From positions 31,862 through 95,861 of the forward strand of contig JBGCDP010000066.1 in the NCBI GenBank assembly GCA_045105475.1: a stretch of DNA of 64,000 bases, in the 5' to 3' direction. This stretch comes from WTJY01 sp045105475. GTDB taxonomy: Bacteria > Chloroflexota > Anaerolineae > Promineifilales > Promineifilaceae. The notes under the pieces are model-generated. The model did not search any database and had not been told where the DNA came from. It worked only from the letters and a program-made list of their open reading frames with translations. The stretch's first letter is position 1. The number at the start of each line of letters is the position of its first letter. Positions 54,083-63,083 of the stretch are shown here, one piece after another. Made by a program: the position numbers and the translations under genes.

Positions 54083-55192
54083 ATGATTATCGGTATCCCC
54101 ACAGAAATTAAAGCGCTCGAAAATCGAGTAGGTTGCACGCCGGCCGGAGTAGCTGAACTTGTCCGTCACGGTCACACCGTTTTAGTTGAGAATGGCGCTG
54201 GAAATGGTAGCGGTTTTAGCGATGCTGAATATGCAGCTGCAGGCGCAACGTTAACCGCAACTGCGGCCGACGTTTGGGCGGCTGAAATGGTCTGCAAAGT
54301 CAAAGAGCCCCTTGCTGAAGAATATGGCTTTTTCCGCGATGATCTTTTGCTATTTACCTATTTGCATTTAGCTGCTGAAGGAGCACTCACAAAGGCCTTA
54401 ATCGATGCAGGCACCACCGGTATCGCTTACGAAACTGTTCAGGTCGGCCGTTCATTGCCACTGCTAACACCAATGAGTGAGGTTGCTGGACGCATGTCGG
54501 TTGAGTTGGGTGCGCATTACCTCAAAAAAGCATATGGAGGCAAAGGGATTTTGCTCGGTGGCGTACCAGGGGTACGGCCGGGAACAGTGACCATCATTGG
54601 TGGTGGTGTATCCGGCATCAATGCCGCAAAAATGGCGATTGGTCTGGGTGCTCGTGTTCTCATGCTCGACATTAGCGCAGATCGCCTCAAATATTTAAAT
54701 GATATCTTTGGTGCCCGTGTCGAAACGATCATGTCAAACAGCGGCAATATCGCTGAGGCAGTGGCTGAAGCTGATCTACTCGTAGGTGCTGTGCTTATTC
54801 CAGGAGCCGCGGCTCCAAAGTTGGTAACGGAAGAGATGGTTAAAACAATGTCGGCCGGATCTGTCATCGTCGACATCGCAATCGATCAAGGTGGTTGTAT
54901 CGAAACCGTTGACCGAGTCACATATCATGATGACCCCATTTATACCAAACATGGTGTCGTGCATTACTCAGTGGGCAACATGCCAGGGGCAGTCCCACGC
55001 ACCTCGACTTTGGCTTTAACCAATGTCACCCTCCCATATGCGGTAAAACTGGCCAACATGGGTGCCAAAGCCGCAATGGCGGCCGATGATTCGCTCCGAA
55101 TCGGGTTAAACACAATGGGCGGCCATGTCACACATGAAGGGGTAGCGTCTTCATTGGGATATGACTTTGTCTCACCAGAAACGCTAATCTAA
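54083..55192 (+). CDS. ald: Alanine dehydrogenase
   Basis: 369 residues, typical length. N-terminal MIIGIPTEIKALENRVGCTPAGV, substrate Lys in CKVKEPLAEEY (near 75) and His in TYLHLAAE (near 96), Rossmann nucleotide site TIIGGGVSGINAAKMAIGLGA, and the conserved HYSVGNMPGAVPRTST. It interconverts L-alanine and pyruvate + NH4+ with NAD. AAAGGAAA lies 8 bases upstream of the ATG. Likely controlled by the divergent Lrp protein. A strong terminator follows. Confidence 0.97.
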   Translation: MIIGIPTEIKALENRVGCTPAGVAELVRHGHTVLVENGAGNGSGFSDAEYAAAGATLTATAADVWAAEMVCKVKEPLAEEYGFFRDDLLLFTYLHLAAEGALTKALIDAGTTGIAYETVQVGRSLPLLTPMSEVAGRMSVELGAHYLKKAYGGKGILLGGVPGVRPGTVTIIGGGVSGINAAKMAIGLGARVLMLDISADRLKYLNDIFGARVETIMSNSGNIAEAVAEADLLVGAVLIPGAAAPKLVTEEMVKTMSAGSVIVDIAIDQGGCIETVDRVTYHDDPIYTKHGVVHYSVGNMPGAVPRTSTLALTNVTLPYAVKLANMGAKAAMAADDSLRIGLNTMGGHVTHEGVASSLGYDFVSPETLI

Positions 55193-55241
55193 GCCCGGTA
55201 AAAAAAGTAATGTCCAGCAGCTTACTGCTGGGTAAATTTTC

Positions 55242-55279
55242 AAACGGGATCAACTTATAAAAGTTGGTCCCGTTTTTTT
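55242..55279 (+). terminator. Strong intrinsic terminator after ald
   Basis: AAACGGGA.CAACTT / AAGTTG.TCCCGTTT with a T7 run. A separate CCAGCAG/CTGCTGG hairpin (55214-55231) precedes it. Confidence 0.9.
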
Positions 55280-55351
55280 GTTCTACCTTTGCACATTGCA
55301 GATTTTATCGTCACAATAAGTTCAATCTTTGATGAACAAAAGGAACTAGAT

Positions 55352-56251
55352 ATGCGCTATCGCTTTTATACCTGTGACGTTTTTACAACCACCCGTTTTG
55401 GCGGCAATCCGCTGGCGGTTTTTCCAGATGCCCGTGGCCTCTCAACCGAGCAAATGCAGCAAATTGCCCGCGAGTTCAACTACTCTGAAAGTACGTTCGT
55501 GTTTCCGGCCGAAAACGGCCACACGCGCAAAGTTCGCATCTTCACCCCCACAATCGAAGTGCCATTTGCTGGGCATCCGAATGTTGGTACAGCTTTCGTA
55601 TTGGCCAGCATTGGAGAACTGGGTGAGTTTAAAGAATCAGTTGAGATCACATTTGAGGAAGAAGCGGGGCTTGTGCCGATCACGATTCGCCGTTCGGCAA
55701 ACAAGCCGATTTGGTGTGAGCTAAAAGCGCCAGAACAGGTTTCAATCGGCCGCCAAATATCGGCTGATAAAGCCGCAGCCGCCCTATCGCTTACGGCCGA
55801 AGAGATTGTTACAACCAACCATCGGCCGCAAGTCGCCTCTGTAGGGTTGCCGTTTTTAATCGTTGAGCTGCGGGACATCGCTGCTTTAGAAAGAGCGCGA
55901 GCCAATGTCGCCAAGTTACGTGAGCTAAAAGGGGTTGGGATTACGCCAGACATACACGTCTATATCAAAAGCAATGATGAGTTTGATTTACGCACCCGCA
56001 TGTTTGCTCCGCTTGATAACGTACCAGAAGACCCAGCCACAGGGAGTGCCAATTGTGCCTTAGTCGGCATGCTGACTAAGCTCAACCCGGCCGCAGATGG
56101 GACATTCGAATGGCACATCGCACAGGGTTTTGAGATGGGTCGGCCGAGTATTCTAGATGCTCGCACAGAGAAAAAGGATGGGACTGTAAACGGAGTTTGG
56201 ATCGCTGGCAGTTCAGTGATGGTAACCGATGGGCATCTTGAAATCGGTTAA
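55352..56251 (+). CDS. PhzF-family isomerase/epimerase
   Basis: 299 residues from the ATG giving MRYRFYTCDVF, preceded by AAGGAA; an upstream start 21 codons earlier lacks support. PhzF/DapF-like two-lobe fold with NPLAVFPDARGLS, the catalytic Glu in FNYSESTFVFP, the GHPNVGTAF loop and the late DPATGSANCAL. Most members outside phenazine clusters have unknown substrates, and no phenazine genes are present. Its TAA stop shares bases with the stop of the facing sulfatase gene. Confidence 0.9.
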   Translation: MRYRFYTCDVFTTTRFGGNPLAVFPDARGLSTEQMQQIAREFNYSESTFVFPAENGHTRKVRIFTPTIEVPFAGHPNVGTAFVLASIGELGEFKESVEITFEEEAGLVPITIRRSANKPIWCELKAPEQVSIGRQISADKAAAALSLTAEEIVTTNHRPQVASVGLPFLIVELRDIAALERARANVAKLRELKGVGITPDIHVYIKSNDEFDLRTRMFAPLDNVPEDPATGSANCALVGMLTKLNPAADGTFEWHIAQGFEMGRPSILDARTEKKDGTVNGVWIAGSSVMVTDGHLEIG

Positions 56252-57771
56252 GCCCCCCATATTCGAGGCATCCACAGACTCTCTTTCCCCATTTCCGCGT
56301 GCAAAAGCTTCAAGATTAGATCAGATTTCAAGCTGCTAAATTCCGGTTGATCCCACAAATTATTAATTTCGTTCGGGTCAGCTTCCAAATCAAACAGCTC
56401 CCCTTCATCCCGCTTAAAGTAAACGCTGATTTTATACCGCTCGTCGATATAGGTTTTGATATGAATGGTGGTGGGCTGATGGCGATTTTCGACGATGACA
56501 TGCTCGCGCAAAGTTTCTTGTTCACCCCGCCACACGGCCGTTTGATCTTCGCCACTCATCGCGCGGGGGATATCTAGTCCAGCAAAATGCAAAAAGGTGG
56601 GGGCGAAATCGACGAGCGATTGCAGGCTATTGCTCGTTTTCCCGGCCGGAACCTCACCCGGCTTACTCACGATCAGCGGCACCCGCACCATATCCTCATA
56701 GTGAAACGGCCCTTTAGCAATGAGGCCGTGATGGCCGTAAAAATGACCATGATCCGAAGCGAAAACGATCAACGTGCTCTCAGTTAACCCCAACTCATCA
56801 AGCTTGTCTAAAATTTGCCCAATCTGTTTGTCCATTAGGCTAATCATCCCGTAGTAAATGGCGATATCTTTCCCCAATTCAGCTTGATCATGTAGGTGAG
56901 AATGGAAGCCGTGCATCCCTTGCCCCTCTGATTCTTCCCAAGCTGAATAATCAGGGTTCGCCTGCTGCGTCAGCTTGAAATGGGTTGGGTTTGCCTCATG
57001 CTCGCCAGGAACAAGCTGGGGAACAGTTACTGAGCTAGGGTCATACATGGTGTCCCACGGCCGGGGTACGAGATAGTCGGGATGCGGATCGAAAAAACTG
57101 CTCCACAAGAAAAAAGGCTCATCGTTTTGCTGGTACTGCTCAAGCAGTGCGTTGCTCCGTTCAGCGATCCAACTGCCATAGTGAAACGCTTCAGGAATCT
57201 CCCAAGTGCGAACTTGGTCATCATTATTGCCAGTTGGGGAACGAAAATAATCCCGCCAGTTTTCGCACCCTTTTTCTTCTAACCACAAAGCATAATGCTG
57301 GCCAACATGCGCTTCATCTGTGTGATTTCGAGCCAATTCAACATGATCAAAGCCGTAAAATGGTTCGTCGAACGTCCGCCAAAAATCGAGATCTTGCAAA
57401 ATCGGATACGATTCCAACGATGGGTACTGATCGGTCCCTCTAAGCGGCTGAAAATGAGCTTTGCCCACAAGGGCAGTCCGATACCCGGCCGCCATAAAAT
57501 CTCCTCCAACAGTGTGTTCCTCTTCTGATAATTTTGTGCCCAAAGACCAGCAGCCATGCTGGCTCGGGTACTTGCCGGTTATGATCGACGCCCTTGTGGG
57601 TGAGCAGGTAGGGTTTGGGCAATAGGCTCGAGTAAAAGTCATTCCGCTCTTGGCCAAACGATCAAGATTAGGGGTTTTTACCTCTGGGTTAAGCTGCCCT
57701 AACGTATTCCAATGCTGCTGATCGCTCGTGATCAATAAAATATTTGTTCTACGATTTTGACTGTCGGGCAT
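56248..57771 (-). CDS. Sulfatase (type I, formylglycine-dependent)
   Basis: 507 residues. N-terminal NILLITSDQQHWNTLG and the formylglycine signature TCSPTRASIITGKYP (Cys near 57, C-x-P-x-R), then FASDHGHFYGHHG with metal-binding Asp/His. No signal peptide, so probably cytosolic unless exported otherwise; the Cys must be matured by a formylglycine-generating enzyme not seen here. Substrates could be choline sulfate, aryl or carbohydrate sulfates. It is the last gene of a reverse-strand run starting at 62948. Confidence 0.9.
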   Translation of the reverse strand: MPDSQNRRTNILLITSDQQHWNTLGQLNPEVKTPNLDRLAKSGMTFTRAYCPNPTCSPTRASIITGKYPSQHGCWSLGTKLSEEEHTVGGDFMAAGYRTALVGKAHFQPLRGTDQYPSLESYPILQDLDFWRTFDEPFYGFDHVELARNHTDEAHVGQHYALWLEEKGCENWRDYFRSPTGNNDDQVRTWEIPEAFHYGSWIAERSNALLEQYQQNDEPFFLWSSFFDPHPDYLVPRPWDTMYDPSSVTVPQLVPGEHEANPTHFKLTQQANPDYSAWEESEGQGMHGFHSHLHDQAELGKDIAIYYGMISLMDKQIGQILDKLDELGLTESTLIVFASDHGHFYGHHGLIAKGPFHYEDMVRVPLIVSKPGEVPAGKTSNSLQSLVDFAPTFLHFAGLDIPRAMSGEDQTAVWRGEQETLREHVIVENRHQPTTIHIKTYIDERYKISVYFKRDEGELFDLEADPNEINNLWDQPEFSSLKSDLILKLLHAEMGKESLWMPRIWGA

Positions 57772-57818
57772 CCTGTCTCCTTGCTTTGAGCCAATAGGCC
57801 GGCCGATTTATTTTAGTT

Positions 57819-58598
57819 TTAGGCTGTGAACGGCTTCCTAAAGAGATAAATGGCCCACCCCATCGAATCTCTCCCCCATTTTAAATAGATTTCTTTTTCA
57901 ACAGCGACCTTATCTAGAATTTCAGGTAAATCAGGGTCATCAGGATGGGTACGTGCATATTCATCTGTCGCGAGCCACTTTAACCCTTCATACATGTCCC
58001 ATTCGTCGAGCGTGCTCATAAATGTGTGTACAAGATTCAGCCCTTTTTCTTCTGCCACTTTGACATTCTGATAGTGGGTGCCAAACTCATTACGAGATAT
58101 TTCAGATGCCTCTAAATAATCATCGGCCGGCGTTTGCAACCAAAACGGTTCACCCACAATCACCCAGCCTCCAGGCTCAACCAACTCAATCAACGCGTCA
58201 AGCGTGCCCGCATGGCCACCAAATATCCAGCTGGCACCGATACACGCTGCAAGGTGAAAACTATGAGGTTTCTCAGGTTTAAACTCAGCTCCGTCAAGCT
58301 CTATAAATTTTAGATCAGCCTCAGGGAGCCGATCTAGCTTACTCGCCTGCGCCTTAGCGATAAAATAAGGCGACAGATCAATGCCGGTACCTGATATTTG
58401 ATAGGCTTTAGCCAAGCTCAGTAAAAACTCACCGTTGCCACAGGCGATATCGAGGACACTTTTGCCTGACTCAAGCTGAAGAAGCTGAATAAACCGGTCG
58501 AATTTCTCTGGCAGCATCGGATTAAGACAAACGTGATGCTGGTGGGTAATGTCAAAGTATTTCCATTTATCCATAAATTTTGGTCCAGCCGAAAACAT
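57819..58598 (-). CDS. SAM-dependent methyltransferase
   Basis: 259 residues, class I Rossmann fold. SAM motif VLDIACGNGEFLLSLAKAY (about 50), acidic loop GTGIDLSPYF, and motif with LVEPGGWVIVGEPFW. An in-frame ATG eight codons in (MDKWKYFDITHQ) could be the true start. Small-molecule rather than nucleic-acid type; similar proteins act on lipids or quinones. Located between a hypothetical and a sulfatase in the reverse-strand cluster. Confidence 0.85.
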   Translation of the reverse strand: MFSAGPKFMDKWKYFDITHQHHVCLNPMLPEKFDRFIQLLQLESGKSVLDIACGNGEFLLSLAKAYQISGTGIDLSPYFIAKAQASKLDRLPEADLKFIELDGAEFKPEKPHSFHLAACIGASWIFGGHAGTLDALIELVEPGGWVIVGEPFWLQTPADDYLEASEISRNEFGTHYQNVKVAEEKGLNLVHTFMSTLDEWDMYEGLKWLATDEYARTHPDDPDLPEILDKVAVEKEIYLKWGRDSMGWAIYLFRKPFTA

Positions 58599-58636
58599 GA
58601 AGCCTATTCAGCATCTGATATGACTCGTTGTTTTCG

Positions 58637-59164
58637 CTAGGCGGCACCAGCCGCCTGCATTTCGAAGATGAATTGTGCCCAGCCACCAAAAATCAGCAGG
58701 TTAAGCTCGGCCGGATGTGGCTTGTCAGACTCGATCGTAATTGTCCGGCTGGTTCCAAGCGCATTTGAGCGGAGTTCTGCAATCATCAAACCATCGGCCG
58801 ACTTCAAGTGCCACTTCCCGTTCCACATGTTTGTTCGCTGCCAACTGTAACTGTTACCGTTCAGAAAATCGATGTCTATGCCACCTCCCCATTTGCGCGG
58901 CTTAATTTTAGCGGCTTGAAAATCAATGTCGTTGCTTTCAACTTCTACTCGTGTGCTAAAAACCCCTTTCGGCCGGAAAATAAATAATGGTTCTTTCGCC
59001 TCGTGAAGATAGATCGACCCATCCATTTTAAACATCCCACTTTCTTGCCGAAATTGAGCAAGCGGCTCTTCGTCATGAAACAAACTGTAAGATCGCTTAA
59101 ACATCCCATCCATTTTCCAGATAAGCGGCTCGTGAAGTAACTTATTGAATTTTTGTAACATCAA
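58637..59164 (-). CDS. Conserved hypothetical beta-rich protein
   Basis: 175 residues. Alternating short strands with recurring patterns (FKRSYSLFHDEEPLAQF, FKMDGSIYLHEAKEPLF, WNGKWHLKSADGLMIAEL) suggest a beta-barrel like LURP-one/Tubby-C proteins, which bind or scramble phospholipids. That resemblance is from pattern only and is weak. No signal peptide. A CTGGAGG box precedes the ATG. Its place among lipid-type oxidoreductases and a methyltransferase is compatible with a membrane-lipid role. Confidence 0.6.
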   Translation of the reverse strand: MMLQKFNKLLHEPLIWKMDGMFKRSYSLFHDEEPLAQFRQESGMFKMDGSIYLHEAKEPLFIFRPKGVFSTRVEVESNDIDFQAAKIKPRKWGGGIDIDFLNGNSYSWQRTNMWNGKWHLKSADGLMIAELRSNALGTSRTITIESDKPHPAELNLLIFGGWAQFIFEMQAAGAA

Positions 59165-59228
59165 AACCTCCAGTCAAGTAAAAAGTTTAGCTGCTATTCA
59201 ATACGCTGGCAGGCTCCGGGTGTTGCGA

Positions 59229-60461
59229 CTACAGCCCAACACCACCTAACAAGCGGGACACCGCCAAAGCTGAATCAATCGCCCCTTCGTGCAGCCCATT
59301 ACCCAGCCACGCCCCGGCATGGTAAGTGTGATTCTCGCCGTTGGTGGCACGCACTGCTTCTCGATGGGACAAAGCTTCGGCCGTATACAGCGGCGTCTGA
59401 TGATGCTGGGTATGAACGATTTTAGCCGGATCAAGCCACTCTTCTAGGTTATAGGCCAAACTATAGTGTGGGGCCACTTCAGGTAAACCACACAACCGAT
59501 TTAGGTAAGCGTTATAGCCTGCGTCTCCATTTCTTTCTTTCTGGAACACATCAAACTCACTATGCGCAGTCACACTGTAGCGCTGATACATCGACAAGTC
59601 GGTATGGATGTGGGTAATTGCCTCATTTGAACGCCAAGCGGAAAAGCGATTCCGCTCCTGCTCGTTAGGATCAGCCAACATCTTTAAAACTTGATCAGGC
59701 GGGGTCGCAAAGATCAGTTTATCAAAGCGAGCCTGCTCCCCTGTCGCAAGCGTTAGTTCAACCCCGGCCGCATCCCGCCGGACCGCTTTGATCGTCGTGC
59801 TGACTCGTATTTCGCTTTCCAGCGTCGCCATGATCGCTTCCATGTAGCTATAAACACCGCCAATGATACGGGTCCAGCGGGTTCCTCTCCCAGATTGATG
59901 CAAGACGGGCATAGCGATTTCGGCCGGGAAATCACCGATTTTCGAGTATGGAATTGAGTAACCGTACATCAGCAGCATTTTTTGCCAAATGTGCCAGTGA
60001 TTGTCATCACGCCGGAAGTCGGACAGCGGCCGATTGCGCAATTCGGCCGGATCAGTTGGATATGATTCCCAGTAGTAAGGGAGCAACCGCATGAGTTTGA
60101 GACTGCCCAACATACGATCAAAAAACGATTGGGACCGATGCTTAAGCATGCCAGGCCCCAAAATATATCGGCCATTGGCTAAAAATAAGCTGCTTGACCC
60201 ACCCTCAATCTTTTTGTATTCAACCCCTAATCGATCGAGCAGTTTGTGAAAATTAACAAAGTGATCGAGTTGAAATTCAATAACCCCATTATCAATAATA
60301 GTTCCGTCGGGCACACGGTCGCTGCTCACATTTTTGCCAATCGTCCGAACATTGCCACCTAATATCGGCTGTTTTTCAAACAAGGTGATGTCGTGGGTTT
60401 TATCGAGGAGATAAGCGGTGGTCAACCCGGCCGCACCGCCACCAACAATTGCGATCTTCAT
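59229..60461 (-). CDS. FAD-dependent oxidoreductase (amine-oxidase-like, COG2907-type)
   Basis: 410 residues. N-terminal dinucleotide fold MKIAIVGGGAAGLTTAYLL with acidic residue in ITLFEKQPILGGNVRT, and a C-terminal substrate/FAD closure (YHAGAWLGNGLHEGAIDSAL). In other bacteria, similar proteins sit beside cyclopropane-fatty-acid synthase-like methyltransferases and act on lipid-linked substrates. Here it lies 64 bp from a CrtI-like enzyme and close to a methyltransferase, which supports the same idea without proving it. No transmembrane helix. Confidence 0.87.
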   Translation of the reverse strand: MKIAIVGGGAAGLTTAYLLDKTHDITLFEKQPILGGNVRTIGKNVSSDRVPDGTIIDNGVIEFQLDHFVNFHKLLDRLGVEYKKIEGGSSSLFLANGRYILGPGMLKHRSQSFFDRMLGSLKLMRLLPYYWESYPTDPAELRNRPLSDFRRDDNHWHIWQKMLLMYGYSIPYSKIGDFPAEIAMPVLHQSGRGTRWTRIIGGVYSYMEAIMATLESEIRVSTTIKAVRRDAAGVELTLATGEQARFDKLIFATPPDQVLKMLADPNEQERNRFSAWRSNEAITHIHTDLSMYQRYSVTAHSEFDVFQKERNGDAGYNAYLNRLCGLPEVAPHYSLAYNLEEWLDPAKIVHTQHHQTPLYTAEALSHREAVRATNGENHTYHAGAWLGNGLHEGAIDSALAVSRLLGGVGL

Positions 60462-60525
60462 GAGGTTGTAAAATCCAAATTCACCACAGATATAAACATC
60501 TGGGCTAACTAAAACAAGCTACCGT

Positions 60526-62049
60526 CTAAAGTACCGAATCGCCGCTAAGCTTTTCGTACAAACGACAGCCGGTCCAGATAGTGCCAGCAAATCCAGCAAA
60601 TCCAGACGAAGCGTTGCAGAAGTAAAAATTTTCGAGCGACGTGTGCGATGTCAAACGATTCAAGCCCATATTTTGTGGTGTCATGTTTGAGCCGTATGAA
60701 TTTCCGGCCGGGCTCCAGCAGTAACGTTCATTCGTCGTCGGGCTGCCGGTCACTTTAAAGACCAGATGCTTGCGTAGATCAGGCACATACTGCTCTTCCA
60801 TAATGTCAAGAATCGAATCGAGGATTTCCTGCTTTTTCTCACGGTACCGGCGCGGGCTGCTGAGTTTAAGATCTAAAAAGCGATCATAGTTCGCAACCGT
60901 CAGGAACTCGATGATCTGATGGTCAGGCGGGCAGTCGCTGCGATCCTCAGTGAGCAAGCTGGGAACGGTCACAGCAAAACTCGGCTTTGAGTAATCACCA
61001 CGCACATACATATCATTAAACGCCTTGTTGAGATCGGGCTGTGCTGTGTGAAAAAGGTTCGATTTTCCAAAACCATAATCGCGTAAATCAATTCCTTTAA
61101 CGACACAGTAGGCCATAAAATTCGAGTACGAGTAGTCGTAATTTAGCTGCCCGCGCACTTTGCGCGAAAATTTGTCAAAGCCGATCATTTCGGCCGACTG
61201 GCGCGGGTCCATGTTCGAGACGACCGTATCAGCGTAATGCTCAGTCTGCCCCAACGCCTCATTTTTACCAATCCCTTCAGTACGTACACCGACCATCTTT
61301 TTGTCGTTGCTGTCATCAAACAGGAACTCAACGACCTTTTGCTCATAAAGCACTTCGCCGCCGTTGTCGGTGATGACCTTCACGAGCGAGTCAATGACCG
61401 ACTCAAAATGGTGGCCCGGATAATAAGCACCGCGACAGTAGCCGCTAAAGAGCATGAGCCAAGCAAAAAACGAAAGCTGATCGGGTGGCAGCAAGAAGTC
61501 GGGCCATTGGAGACCAATTAGCGTTTGGGCCGCCTGTGGCAGCTTAAAATGATCAAACACATCTTGCAGGGTTGCGCTGTAAAAGCGGATCATGCTGGGG
61601 ATTTTGGGAATAAGGCTCAGGTCAGGCAGATTGTCTATCGCGGCCGATAGCGTTTGCACTTCACGCACAAAATTAGCGCAATTGTCGGCCGCATCTGGGA
61701 AAAGCTTGCTCAGCCGGGCGATCAGCTCATCATAATCGTACGGGATATCAAGCGCGTAGCCATCCATTCGCATACGATCAAAGCCGTTGGGATCATACTC
61801 GGCAAAGGGGAGATCAGGCTGTAAGCCCAGCTTGTCGAGCATTTCGTAGACGGTTCGCCCTTCACCACAGTTCCAAACATAATGCAGTTGGGCATTAAAT
61901 TTATAGCCGTCTAACTCAAACGTGTGGCCGTATCCGCCTGGCAGATAGTGTGCTTCGACCATCTTGACTCGTTTACCAGACTTTGCCATCAGTGAGCCAA
62001 ACGACAATGCGGCCAGTCCGCTGCCAACAATGATGTAATCTGTTTTCAA
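60526..62049 (-). CDS. CrtI/retinol-saturase-like FAD oxidoreductase
   Basis: 507 residues. N-terminal IIVGSGLAALSFGSLMAKSGKRVKMVEAH with LPGGYGHTF, the phytoene-desaturase-family start. The closing FYFCNASSGFAGFAGTIWTG region is the usual FAD-binding end. The family includes carotenoid desaturases and all-trans-retinol 13,14-reductases, which work on hydrophobic polyenes at the membrane surface. Without other carotenoid genes in view, the substrate is open. Pairs with the amine-oxidase-like enzyme 64 bp downstream. Confidence 0.87.
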   Translation of the reverse strand: MKTDYIIVGSGLAALSFGSLMAKSGKRVKMVEAHYLPGGYGHTFELDGYKFNAQLHYVWNCGEGRTVYEMLDKLGLQPDLPFAEYDPNGFDRMRMDGYALDIPYDYDELIARLSKLFPDAADNCANFVREVQTLSAAIDNLPDLSLIPKIPSMIRFYSATLQDVFDHFKLPQAAQTLIGLQWPDFLLPPDQLSFFAWLMLFSGYCRGAYYPGHHFESVIDSLVKVITDNGGEVLYEQKVVEFLFDDSNDKKMVGVRTEGIGKNEALGQTEHYADTVVSNMDPRQSAEMIGFDKFSRKVRGQLNYDYSYSNFMAYCVVKGIDLRDYGFGKSNLFHTAQPDLNKAFNDMYVRGDYSKPSFAVTVPSLLTEDRSDCPPDHQIIEFLTVANYDRFLDLKLSSPRRYREKKQEILDSILDIMEEQYVPDLRKHLVFKVTGSPTTNERYCWSPAGNSYGSNMTPQNMGLNRLTSHTSLENFYFCNASSGFAGFAGTIWTGCRLYEKLSGDSVL

Positions 62050-62144
62050 CTTTTCTCTACCCCTTATTGATCGCTTAGTTAGCTAATTTTTGAAAGTATA
62101 TGCGTTTCGGGCTCTGAATGCATATTTTTCAGCTATTTCAACCT

Positions 62145-62948
62145 CTATTCTTTAAAGTAAACAATCTGGTTAGATGTGGCAAGTAGGTCACCAGACGGAG
62201 TCCAAATTTCGGCCGACTGGTCAAAAAAGCGATTGTAAAATCGATTGGCACGGGCACGACCAACCATGCCAGCATCACCATGCTCAGCAAGGGCGGCCGA
62301 ATCTGTGTGAAAGTAGACGGTAAATGCAACGGTTCCGGCCGGTACAAACCCACCCCGCCGCACAAAAATACGTGGAATAAACACGTCGCTCATGGCGGTG
62401 AGTGAGAGGAAGTCTAACGGGCGTGGGGGATTGTCCTGGATCGACTGAACGGTTTCAGAGGTGGGTGAGTCGTCCGACATGATATCTGCCATATCATGTG
62501 CCATATGAAACCGATATTGTTCAGTCCAAGGGGGCATAACGCCGGTTGAAAATCGCTTTGTCAGATCAGACATTGCTGGAGGATGTAGATCAGTGGCTCC
62601 CCAAGTTTCGCGGCGAATAGCAAATACGGCCGTGGCCGTCGTCACAATCTCGTCTCCCTGTCGCATCGTGCCGAACCAATGCTGTGTCGAGCGGCCGGTG
62701 CGCGTCGCCTGGGCTTCAATCTCGTAATCGCCATCTTTAATCGGGGCTGCAAAGTTAACGGTTAAAGTAATCGGGTCACCCTGCCGATCAGGATGATCTA
62801 ACATCGATTTGAGCATTGCTGCAGCGGTGATACCTCCAAACGGACCGACCATATTGGCATAGTCCGGCGAGGTTTTCCCCTGATACCGATTGTTAGAATA
62901 TTGAAATTGTAGGGCCGCATCAAACGGATGGTTTTGCGTAGAAGTCAT
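62145..62948 (-). CDS. Acyl-CoA thioesterase, double hot-dog (TesB-like)
   Basis: 267 residues. MVGPFGGITAAAMLKSML and LTVNFAAPIKDGDYEIEAQ form the first hot-dog; VAFTVYFHTDSAALAEHGDAGMVG near the C-terminus the second. This fits the thioesterase-like 4HBT_3 family acting on medium/long acyl-CoAs. First gene of the reverse-strand cluster that continues with two FAD enzymes and a methyltransferase. Possibly supplies or releases acyl groups for the pathway. Confidence 0.83.
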   Translation of the reverse strand: MTSTQNHPFDAALQFQYSNNRYQGKTSPDYANMVGPFGGITAAAMLKSMLDHPDRQGDPITLTVNFAAPIKDGDYEIEAQATRTGRSTQHWFGTMRQGDEIVTTATAVFAIRRETWGATDLHPPAMSDLTKRFSTGVMPPWTEQYRFHMAHDMADIMSDDSPTSETVQSIQDNPPRPLDFLSLTAMSDVFIPRIFVRRGGFVPAGTVAFTVYFHTDSAALAEHGDAGMVGRARANRFYNRFFDQSAEIWTPSGDLLATSNQIVYFKE

Positions 62949-63012
62949 AGATCAGTTAAACCTTAATTTGTTTTAGCTAGGTTTGTATTTTTTCACATGC
63001 AGGTTCGTTTGT

Positions 63013-63018
63013 ACAATC
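63013..63018 (+). promoter_or_regulatory. Candidate -10 element
   Basis: TACAAT with a weak TTTTTC at 17 bp upstream, about 65 bp before the next ATG. Confidence 0.25.
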
Positions 63019-63083
63019 CGAGTGAGGCTTTGCTTATTTAAGCTGAGTTATGAGCAGCAACCAGAACATTTAAAGAGGAAAAA

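Noticed and set aside
57147..57443. 98-codon forward frame within the sulfatase gene
   Set aside because: Shadow of the conserved sulfatase coding sequence on the other strand.
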